25,987 nt of DNA, taken from Competibacteraceae bacterium UBA3908 (GTDB lineage: Bacteria; Pseudomonadota; Gammaproteobacteria; Competibacterales; Competibacteraceae). The position numbers and the translations under genes are program-made. Every line of letters starts with the position of its first letter. Positions within the stretch are counted from its first letter, which is position 1. The DNA lies in the NCBI GenBank assembly GCA_002391525.1, contig DGFE01000174.1, forward strand, positions 6,298 through 32,284, given 5' to 3'. Shown piece by piece: positions 16,118-22,970 of the stretch. The notes below the pieces were generated by a model. The model had not been told where the DNA came from. It worked only from the letters and a program-made list of their open reading frames with translations, and searched no databases.

Positions 16118-16630
16118 ATGCGCAAGCTGCTGTTTCAGAATTTATTGCGATTGCCGCTGACGGTCGCCGCGCCGGCTCCCTCCGAGCAAGCCCTGGCCGA
16201 ATTGGGCGCGAAGCTCGATCAAGTCGCGCGGCGACGGCTGGGTCGCAGCCTGGCGATCCGCGAGGTAGATGCGGGTTCCTGCAATGGTTGCGAACTGGAA
16301 ATCCACGCCCTGAACAACGCCTTTTACGACCTGGAACGCTTCGGTTTCCACTTCGTCGCCTCGCCGCGCCATGCCGATGTGCTGCTGGTCACCGGACCGG
16401 TCACCGCCAACATGCGGGAGGCGCTGGAACGGACTTACGCTGCCACGCCCGATCCCAAATGGGTGGTGGCGGTCGGCGATTGCGGGCGAGACGGCGGGGT
16501 GTTCGCCGGCGGCTACGCCTGCGTCGGCGGAGTGGCTGAGGTCATTCCCGTTGATCTGCACATTCCCGGTTGTCCACCGAATCCCGTGCAATTGCTGGAA
16601 GGCTTGCTGGCGTTGTTACAGGTTCAATAA
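16118..16630 (+). CDS. hyfI: Hydrogenase-4-like small subunit (NuoB-like, N2-cluster type)
   Basis: The start is the ATG at 16118, 11 nt after hyfG; the frame is open further upstream only within hyfG. The 170-residue product is a NuoB/HycG/HyfI-type protein. Its four cluster ligands are all kept: Cys55 and Cys58 in GSCNGCELE, Cys122 in VGDCGRDGG, and Cys152 in HIPGCPPNP. One more cysteine lies in YACVGG (135). It should therefore carry the [4Fe-4S] cluster that faces the active site in complex I and group 4 hydrogenases. Retention of the cluster next to a large subunit without Ni-Fe ligands argues that some redox or structural role persists. The stop codon overlaps the ATG of the next small gene by one base. 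Confidence 0.92.
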   Translation: MRKLLFQNLLRLPLTVAAPAPSEQALAELGAKLDQVARRRLGRSLAIREVDAGSCNGCELEIHALNNAFYDLERFGFHFVASPRHADVLLVTGPVTANMREALERTYAATPDPKWVVAVGDCGRDGGVFAGGYACVGGVAEVIPVDLHIPGCPPNPVQLLEGLLALLQVQ

Positions 16631-16833
16631 TGTTCCCATTAACCGAAAGCTGGGGCCATCCCATGACCATTACGATTGCCGAATTTGAAAATTTCAAGAA
16701 ATCCATGGAGTTTTTAGCGCAATTAAGATCAATCCCGGTTGAACTCATCAAGTTTTATTTGGAAAACGAACATGGGTATATCGTCAGAGAACCCAAGTCC
16801 AGTAAAGAAAAAACCGATGATCCTGATCAGTAG
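16630..16833 (+). CDS. Small unknown protein between hyfI and the SulP gene
   Basis: I do not recognise this family. The ATG at 16630 overlaps the hyfI stop (TAATG) and gives 67 residues. An alternative ATG at 16663, with GGGG upstream, gives 56. The product is hydrophilic, with a helix-like core FENFKKSMEFLAQLRSIPVE and then LIKFYLENEHGY. The tail is charged (REPKSSKEKTDDPDQ). There are no cysteines, signal peptide or membrane segments. Its base composition is clearly more AT-rich than its neighbours, which suggests different origin or weak codon selection. Tight packing within the operon supports it being translated. It could be an accessory or regulator of the complex or of the transporter, but nothing in the sequence shows which. 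Confidence 0.6.
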   Translation: MFPLTESWGHPMTITIAEFENFKKSMEFLAQLRSIPVELIKFYLENEHGYIVREPKSSKEKTDDPDQ

Positions 16834-16853
16834 AAGGTGTTGAAGCCGTCTCC

Positions 16854-18629
16854 ATGAAACCCGATCAGGAGCATCCGCTTTATCTTCCCTTCGCCACCGC
16901 CCTGCGCGACAAGTTGCGCGGCGGCTACAACCTGTCCAAGCTGCAAGCCGATTTGCTGGCCGGGATTACGGTTGGCATCGTCGCCGTGCCGCTGGCCATG
17001 GCGCTAGCCATCGGCAGCGGCGTGCCGCCGCAGTACGGTCTGTACACCGCCATCGTCGCCGGTCTGCTGATTGCCCTGACCGGTGGTTCCCGTTTCAGCG
17101 TGTCCGGCCCGACCGCCGCCTTCATCGTCATCCTGCATCCCATCGCCGAAAAATATGGGCTCGGCGGATTGGTGACCGCCGGATGCATGGCCGGCGTCAT
17201 GCTGATCGGCATGGGCGTGGCGCGGATGGGCAAGCTGATTCAGTTCATTCCCTATCCCGTGACCACCGGCTTCACCACCGGCATCGCGGTGGTCATCGCC
17301 AGTCTGCAATTCAAAGACTTCTTTGGCCTGCAACTGGCCGCGCAGCCGGAGCACTTTCTGGAACGGATCTGGTTGTTGGGACAGGCGCTACCCGGTTTTC
17401 ACGCTCCCGATTTGTTGATTGGGGCGCTGACCCTGGCCCTGCTGCTGTTATGGCCCCGCCTGAAAACGGGGTTTCCCGCCCCGCTGATCGGCGTCGTCAT
17501 CGCCACCGCGCTGGCCTGGTGGCTGGGTCGGACCATGGACGGTTTCGAGGTCGCCACCATCGCCTCGCGCTTCAGCTATGTTCAGGGCGGAGAAACCCTG
17601 CCGGGCATTCCACCGTTCCTGCCCCAGTTCGTGCTGCCGTGGCAGTTGCCTGGCCCGGACGGTCAGCCGCTGGGCCTGTCGCTGGGACTGATCGAGGACC
17701 TGCTGGGCTCGGCGATGGCGATTGCCCTGCTGGGCGCCATTGAGTCCCTGTTGTGCGCGGTGGTGGCCGATGGCATGACCGGGACCAAGCACGATCCCGA
17801 CGCCGAATTGATCGGCCAGGGCATCGGCAACGTCGTCGCGCCGTTTTTCGGCGGTATCGCCGCGACCGGAGCGCTGGCCCGCACCGCCGCCAACATCCGC
17901 GCCGGCGCCCGGGGTCCGCTGGCCGCCGTGTTCCATGCCTTGTTCATCCTGCTGGTGCTGCTGGCGCTGGCGCCGTTGCTGGGGTATCTGCCCATGGCCG
18001 CTCTGGCGGCGTTGCTGCTGCTGGTGGCGTGGAACATGAGTGAACTGAAACACTTCCGCCATATTCTCAAGATCGCGCCCGGCAGCGACATCCTGGTGTT
18101 GCTGGTGTGTTTCGGGTTGACGGTGATCTTCGATATGGTGATCGCCATCAGCGTCGGCGTGGTGCTGGCCGCGCTGCTGTTCATGAACCGCATGGCGGAA
18201 CTGACCGGCGGCAAACACGTGGAACCCGACCATCCCCACTTGGAAAGTTCGTTGCCGGAGGGCGTGCGACTGTACGAAGTGTCCGGTTCGCTGTTCTTCG
18301 GCGCTGCTGAAAAAGCCATGAGCGCCCTGCACGACATCGGCGCCCGGCCACGCGCGGTCATCATCGACATCGAGGAGGTGACGGTCATGGACGTGTCGGG
18401 GCTGATCGCGCTGGATTCGGCCATCGAACGGTTACGCGGCGACGACATTCTCGTGGCGGTGGCGGGCGTGCATGGCCAGCCGGCGCTCTTGATGCGGCGG
18501 GCCGGTTTGCGCAACATTCCCGGCAGGCTGCTGCTGTCGGCCAGCCTGCCGCAGGCGCTGATGCGAGTGCGCCATTATCTGGGCGAGTCGGGCACGGGTC
18601 AGCCCATGCTCACCGAGAAGATCACCTGA
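16854..18629 (+). CDS. SulP-family anion transporter with C-terminal STAS domain
   Basis: The 591-residue product has the SulP layout. The opening LQADLLAGITVGIVAVPLAM and QYGLYTAIVAGL precede GPTAAFIVIL, and more than ten membrane segments run to about residue 450. A cytoplasmic STAS domain follows (about 465-575). Within it, VMDVSGLIAL holds the Asp-x-Ser-Gly motif seen in STAS regulators. SulP proteins move sulfate, bicarbonate or dicarboxylates (E. coli DauA, cyanobacterial BicA); the substrate cannot be told here. The gene lies 20 nt after the small unknown gene and appears to close the hydrogenase-4-like operon. The ribosome site is weak (GAAG). Functional pairing with the ion-translocating complex is an inference from position. 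Confidence 0.92.
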   Translation: MKPDQEHPLYLPFATALRDKLRGGYNLSKLQADLLAGITVGIVAVPLAMALAIGSGVPPQYGLYTAIVAGLLIALTGGSRFSVSGPTAAFIVILHPIAEKYGLGGLVTAGCMAGVMLIGMGVARMGKLIQFIPYPVTTGFTTGIAVVIASLQFKDFFGLQLAAQPEHFLERIWLLGQALPGFHAPDLLIGALTLALLLLWPRLKTGFPAPLIGVVIATALAWWLGRTMDGFEVATIASRFSYVQGGETLPGIPPFLPQFVLPWQLPGPDGQPLGLSLGLIEDLLGSAMAIALLGAIESLLCAVVADGMTGTKHDPDAELIGQGIGNVVAPFFGGIAATGALARTAANIRAGARGPLAAVFHALFILLVLLALAPLLGYLPMAALAALLLLVAWNMSELKHFRHILKIAPGSDILVLLVCFGLTVIFDMVIAISVGVVLAALLFMNRMAELTGGKHVEPDHPHLESSLPEGVRLYEVSGSLFFGAAEKAMSALHDIGARPRAVIIDIEEVTVMDVSGLIALDSAIERLRGDDILVAVAGVHGQPALLMRRAGLRNIPGRLLLSASLPQALMRVRHYLGESGTGQPMLTEKIT

Positions 18630-18645
18630 ACCGGAACCGTGTCCC

Positions 18646-19473
18646 ATGCTGATGTTGCCCGACGAGTTCCAGCCGGAGCTGTTGCCGGCGGGCGAGACCG
18701 ATACGCCGAACTGGTGGTTCGTGTTCGCCGGCGATAATCTGCTGGTGCGAGCCACGGCCAGCGGAGCCGAACTTCCGACAGCCTCGATTTGGCCATTCGC
18801 CAAGCTGCGGACGACGCGCCGGCTGTATCTGGGATCCCTGCGCGGCCAACCCTGTCACACCGCCGAGGTGGAAACCACCGCGCCGCCGCCGGGGATGCGA
18901 TTCGAGAGTTTGCGCGCCTTGTGGACGCGGCTGGACGAGGCGCTGCTCGGCGTGGCCAGTCACGCGCTCCAATTAATCGAATGGGACCGCACTCATCAGT
19001 TTTGCGGCCGTTGCGGCGCGCCGACCCAACGTCGCGCCGACGAGCGCGCCCGGTATTGCGCGGCCTGTGGCTTCACCGCCTATCCGCGCCTGTCGCCGGT
19101 GATCATGGTGCGGGTGGTGCGGGACGGGCAAATTCTGCTGGCCCGCGCGCCCCGGTTCGCGCCGGGCGTCTACAGCGTGCTGGCGGGTTTCGTGGAAGCC
19201 GGCGAAACCCTGGAGCAGGCCATCCATCGGGAACTCGCGGAGGAGGTCAATATCCGGGTGCGGAACCTGCGCTATTTCGCCAGCCAGTCCTGGCCCTTTC
19301 CGCATTCGCTGATGATCGCGTTTACCGCCGAGTACGCGGCGGGCGACTTGCGGGTGGACGGGCGGGAACTGCTGGATGCCGGCTGGTTCGCGCCCGACGC
19401 CCTGCCGGGGCTGCCCAGTCCCATGAGCATGGCGTGGCGGCTGATTCAGGATTTCGCGGCGGGAGCGGAGTGA
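18646..19473 (+). CDS. nudC: NADH/NAD-cap pyrophosphatase of the NudC type
   Basis: The 275-residue product has the NudC domain order. An N-terminal domain is followed by a zinc ribbon with CGRC (Cys120, Cys123) and CAAC (Cys138, Cys141). A Nudix domain follows, with the box GFVEAGETLEQAIHRELAEE starting at residue 181. The NudC signature SQPWPFPxS appears as SQSWPFPHS (213-221). NudC hydrolyses NAD(H) to AMP and NMN(H) and removes NAD caps from RNA. Two deviations stand out: Ser for Pro in the signature, and Asn202 at the usual Gly near the end of the Nudix box. The catalytic REL-EE residues are intact. The gene starts 16 nt after the SulP stop and may share its transcript. Confidence 0.93.
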   Translation: MLMLPDEFQPELLPAGETDTPNWWFVFAGDNLLVRATASGAELPTASIWPFAKLRTTRRLYLGSLRGQPCHTAEVETTAPPPGMRFESLRALWTRLDEALLGVASHALQLIEWDRTHQFCGRCGAPTQRRADERARYCAACGFTAYPRLSPVIMVRVVRDGQILLARAPRFAPGVYSVLAGFVEAGETLEQAIHRELAEEVNIRVRNLRYFASQSWPFPHSLMIAFTAEYAAGDLRVDGRELLDAGWFAPDALPGLPSPMSMAWRLIQDFAAGAE

Positions 19474-19539
19474 CCGGCGCTCGCGGGGCGGCGCGCCGAC
19501 CAGGAGCAGCACCATCAACCTCATTTTCGGAGTTCGGCG

Positions 19540-20238
19540 ATGTTCGAGCGATCCAAGGCGTCGGACGATTCTTCCAACGCGCCGGCGGACTGTCCGGTTC
19601 GAGACGGGACGCGGTTCGCGGCGTTGTGGACCCGCACCGTGCCCGGCGCGCCGGCGGTGGCGGCCATGAGGTTCGCGCGGCTGGCGCAGCTCTACGGAGA
19701 ACCGCATCGCCGCTACCACACGCTGGATCACGTCGGGCATTGTCTGGACGAGTTCGACCGGGTGGCGACGCTGCTGGATGATCCCGACGCCGTCGAAATG
19801 GCGCTTTGGTTCCACGACGCGATTTACACGCCGGGCGCGAGGGACAACGAATGGCGCAGCGCCGAGTTGTTCCGGCAGTGGTCGGACGGACAGGCGGACG
19901 CGGCGTTTCGACAACGGGTGCGCGACCTGATCATGGTGACCACCCATCGCGGGCCGCCACGCCAGGGCGACGAACGGTTCATGGTGGATATCGACCTGTC
20001 CGGCTTCGGACAGCCTTGGGACGAGTTCGAGCGGGACGGTCGCCTGCTTCGCGCCGAATACGCCGAGATGGCCGATGAGGAGTATTATCCGGGCCAATTG
20101 CGCTTTCTGCTGTCCTTGCAAAACCGGCCGACCTTTTTTTTCGCGGCTTTTTTCCAGCAACGCTATGAGCGGACCGCACGCGCGAATACGCGGCGCTTGG
20201 TTGAAAGTCTGCTCGCGCGTGGCTATGGCGGTGCCTGA
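19540..20238 (+). CDS. Predicted HD-superfamily metal-dependent phosphohydrolase
   Basis: The 232-residue product has an HD-type metal site: YHTLDHV with His60 and His64, WFHDAIY with His92-Asp93, and a later acidic motif MVDIDLSGFG near 148-157. This matches a family of predicted HD phosphohydrolases often annotated only by fold; the substrate is unknown. The first 25 residues are disordered-looking and rich in Ser and Asp. The ATG has a clear GGAG site 8 nt upstream. It lies 66 nt after nudC and 26 nt before the cyclase gene on the same strand. A link to nucleotide signalling is possible, given the neighbours, but unproven. Confidence 0.85.
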   Translation: MFERSKASDDSSNAPADCPVRDGTRFAALWTRTVPGAPAVAAMRFARLAQLYGEPHRRYHTLDHVGHCLDEFDRVATLLDDPDAVEMALWFHDAIYTPGARDNEWRSAELFRQWSDGQADAAFRQRVRDLIMVTTHRGPPRQGDERFMVDIDLSGFGQPWDEFERDGRLLRAEYAEMADEEYYPGQLRFLLSLQNRPTFFFAAFFQQRYERTARANTRRLVESLLARGYGGA

Positions 20239-20264
20239 CGATTTGGCCTGTGGGGAGTCGGACA

Positions 20265-21218
20265 ATGCAACTGAAACCGAGCAACCCGATGTCCGCGCTG
20301 GGCGACCGGTCGACGGCGCGCCACCAGGTGTTGGCAACCGTGTTGTTCGCCGATATTTGCGGCAGCACCCGCTTGTTCGAAAAACACGGCGACTGGCAGG
20401 CGCGGCAGATCGAAAGCCGGGTTTTGGACTTGCTCGCGGCCAGGACCGTCGAATTCGATGGCGCGGTGATCAAGACCATCGGCGATGAGATCATGAGCCG
20501 TTTTCCGAACGCGGAACGGGCGGTGCGCGCCGCCTGCGCGATGCACGCCGCCATCAAGGACGATCCGGCGTTGCTGGAACTGAATCTCGCCGTCAAGATC
20601 GGGTTGCAGCACGGACCGGTGCTGGTCGAGCAGGACGACTTGTTCGGCGACGCGGTGAACGTCGCCGCCCGGATGGTCTCCCTGGCCAAGGCCGATCAGA
20701 TCATCACCACCCGCGAGACGGTCGGACGGCTGCCGCGCGATCTGGCGCAAATGACGCGCGGTCTGGGGCGGTCGTGGGTCCGCGGCAAGCAGGACGAATT
20801 GGAAATCGTCGAGGTGATCTGGCAGGAATCCGCCAATCTGACTCAGATGGTCAGCATCGGCCAACAGGAGGAACTGCGCAAGCTCCTGTTCGCCCGGCTG
20901 ATTTTGGAGTATCACGGCGCGACGGTCGAGGTGGCGCCCAGCGCCCAGGCCTTCACGCTCGGGCGCGGCGACCGGAACAATCTGGTGGTGGATCGGGAGC
21001 TGGTGTCCCGCAGCCATGCCGACATCGAGTTTCGCCAAGGCAAGTTCATCCTGGTGGATCACAGCACCAACGGCACGTATCTGCTGCTGGAAAACGGCGC
21101 GCGCTTCTTCGTGCGGCGCGAGGAATTCACCCTGCACGACCGGGGAGCCATCTGCCTGGGACAGGCGGTTTCCGAGCAGGACCCCGACCTCATTCGTTAT
21201 TCGTGCGTTTCGGCCTGA
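20265..21218 (+). CDS. Class III adenylate cyclase with C-terminal FHA domain
   Basis: The ATG at 20265 is chosen for its GGGGAG site; a GTG at 20250 would add five residues. The 317-residue product has an N-terminal class III cyclase domain (about 20-190). The metal-binding Asp30 (LFADICGST) and Asp74 (KTIGDE), the transition-state Asn132 and Arg136 (DAVNVAARM), and the adenine-selecting pair Lys70 and Asp125 are all present. It should make cAMP and be active as a dimer. A C-terminal FHA domain (about 208-310) shows GRGDRNN, SRSHA and NGTY, the phosphothreonine-binding motifs. No membrane segment is seen, so it is cytosolic. FHA domains read Ser/Thr-kinase phosphorylation, so the enzyme may be controlled by a phosphorylated partner; no kinase gene is in the window. 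Confidence 0.92.
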   Translation: MQLKPSNPMSALGDRSTARHQVLATVLFADICGSTRLFEKHGDWQARQIESRVLDLLAARTVEFDGAVIKTIGDEIMSRFPNAERAVRAACAMHAAIKDDPALLELNLAVKIGLQHGPVLVEQDDLFGDAVNVAARMVSLAKADQIITTRETVGRLPRDLAQMTRGLGRSWVRGKQDELEIVEVIWQESANLTQMVSIGQQEELRKLLFARLILEYHGATVEVAPSAQAFTLGRGDRNNLVVDRELVSRSHADIEFRQGKFILVDHSTNGTYLLLENGARFFVRREEFTLHDRGAICLGQAVSEQDPDLIRYSCVSA

Positions 21219-21251
21219 ATCGCGCCAATGGCTTGGGAGGCTACACGAAAA

Positions 21252-21278
21252 CCCCTCACCCGCTGGGCGGGTGAGGGG
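21252..21278 (-). terminator. Strong hairpin between convergent genes
   Basis: CCCCTCACCCGC (21252-21263) and GCGGGTGAGGGG (21267-21278) are perfect complements around a TGG loop. It lies 33 nt after the cyclase stop and 20 nt after the aceF stop. On the minus strand the stem is followed by TTTTCGTG, a short T-tract, so it best fits a terminator for aceEF. It can also stop transcription from the left. Confidence 0.7.
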
Positions 21279-21298
21279 GTGAACGGCCATGACCGTGC

Positions 21299-22945
21299 CT
21301 AGAGCAACAATCGGCGGATGTCACCCAACAGCTGCGCCAGAAAGGCGGTGAAGCGAGCGGCCAGCGCGCCATCGATGACCCGATGGTCGTAGGACAGCGA
21401 CAGCGGCAGCAGCAGCCGGGGCGCGAACTCCCGGCCATTCCACACCGGTGCCATTTTCGAGCGGGTGACGCCGAGAATGGCGACTTCCGGCGCGTTGATG
21501 ATCGGAGTGAAGGCCGTGCCGCCAATCCCGCCCAGGCTGGAGATGGTGAAACAGCCACCCTGCATTTCGGTGGGTCCGAGCTTCCTGTCGCGGGCCTTGG
21601 CCGACAATTCGCCCAGCTCCGCCGACAGCGCGAGGATATTCTTTTGATCCACGTCGCGGATCACCGGCACCACCAGCCCGTCCGGCGTGTCCACCGCCAC
21701 GCCGATGTGGACGTACCGTTTGAGGATCAGGTTCTCGCCGGTGGGATCGAGCGAGGCGTTGAAGGTCGGGAACTGTCTGAGCGCGGCGGCGCTGGCCTTG
21801 AGCAGGAAACTCAGCAGCGTGATCCGCGGGCCGCCGGACTTGGCTTCCGCGGTAAGCGACTGGCGAAAGGCTTCGACCTCGGTGATGTCGGCCTCGTCGT
21901 GATGAGTGACATGGGGGAGATTGAGCCAGGACCGATGCAGATGGGCGCCGGACAGTTTGTTGATCCGGCTGAGCGGTCGTAGCTCGATTGGCCCGAACCT
22001 GGCGAAGTCCACCGGCGGAATCGGCGGAATGCCCATGTAACCGGCCGTCGGCGTGCCCGTTGTTGGCGCTTGCACCAGCGCACCCGACATCACCTGCTTG
22101 ACGAAATCCTGCACGTCTTCCTTGAGAATCCGGCCCTTGGGACCGGAACCCTCGGCCACCCGCGTCAAATCCACTCCCAGTTCGCGGGCGAAGCGCCGCA
22201 CCGAGGGGCTGGCGTGGACCTTGGCGAAGCTGGGCGCGGCCGTGGTGGAAACTTCCGCCGCCAGCGGGCGCGTGGGGGCGGACAACGGCGGCATGGCCTT
22301 CACCGGCGGCGCGGGCGGCGCGGTTTCCGGCTTGGGCGAACGCGGGGCCAGGGTGATGGCGCTGAGCGCGTCGGGCAGTTGCGGTTTGGCGGCGGCGTCG
22401 GCTCCGCTCGCGCGCAGCATCAGAATCAGATCGCCCTGCGACACGTGGTCGCCGACCTTGACCTCGATGCTCTGGATCGTGCCGGCGGCGGGCGAGGGTA
22501 TCTCCATGCTGGCCTTGTCGCTTTCCAAGGTGATCAGCGAGGTGTCGATATCGACATGGTCGCCGGGCGCGACCAACACTTCGATGATGGGCACGTTTTT
22601 GAAATCGCCGATGGCGGGCACCCGTACCTCGAGCACCTCGCCGGGACCGCCAGCAGACGCGGCTTCATCGGCGGCGGATGGATGCTCCGGCGCGGACACG
22701 CTTTCGGCGACATCCAGATAGAGGATCGGATCGCCCTGCGACACGCGGTCGCCGACCTTGACCCTGAGCTCCCGGACCACGCCGGCCAGGGGCGAAGGGA
22801 CTTCCATGGTGGCCTTGTCGCTTTCCAGCATGATCAGTGGAGTATTGACGTCGATGGTGTCGCCCACCGCGACCGTGACTTCGATGACGTCCACGTTTTT
22901 GAAATCGCCGATGTCCGGCACGTGAATTTCTTTGATGATGCTCAC
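21299..22945 (-). CDS. aceF: Pyruvate dehydrogenase E2, dihydrolipoyl acetyltransferase
   Basis: The start is a GTG at 22945 with GGGGAG about 9 nt upstream, 25 nt after the aceE stop. The 548-residue product has two N-terminal lipoyl domains (about 3-80 and 106-178), with lipoylated Lys44 and Lys144 in ESDKAT and ESDKAS. Flexible Ala/Pro-rich linkers follow, then the E1/E3-binding domain (about 245-285, SPSVRRFARELG). The acetyltransferase domain ends with the catalytic motif YDHRVIDGA (His521). It transfers the acetyl group from E1 to CoA in the pyruvate dehydrogenase complex. E. coli AceF has three lipoyl domains; two are common in other proteobacteria. No lpd (E3) gene follows in the window. 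Confidence 0.96.
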   Translation of the reverse strand: MSIIKEIHVPDIGDFKNVDVIEVTVAVGDTIDVNTPLIMLESDKATMEVPSPLAGVVRELRVKVGDRVSQGDPILYLDVAESVSAPEHPSAADEAASAGGPGEVLEVRVPAIGDFKNVPIIEVLVAPGDHVDIDTSLITLESDKASMEIPSPAAGTIQSIEVKVGDHVSQGDLILMLRASGADAAAKPQLPDALSAITLAPRSPKPETAPPAPPVKAMPPLSAPTRPLAAEVSTTAAPSFAKVHASPSVRRFARELGVDLTRVAEGSGPKGRILKEDVQDFVKQVMSGALVQAPTTGTPTAGYMGIPPIPPVDFARFGPIELRPLSRINKLSGAHLHRSWLNLPHVTHHDEADITEVEAFRQSLTAEAKSGGPRITLLSFLLKASAAALRQFPTFNASLDPTGENLILKRYVHIGVAVDTPDGLVVPVIRDVDQKNILALSAELGELSAKARDRKLGPTEMQGGCFTISSLGGIGGTAFTPIINAPEVAILGVTRSKMAPVWNGREFAPRLLLPLSLSYDHRVIDGALAARFTAFLAQLLGDIRRLLL

Positions 22946-22970
22946 GCGGAGTTCTCCCCTTGGCCGGCGC

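Noticed and set aside
14586..16630. A functional hydrogenase-4 (H2-evolving or H2-oxidising) enzyme
   Set aside because: The Ni-Fe ligand cysteines are missing in the large subunit and no hydrogenase maturation or ferredoxin-like genes are present.
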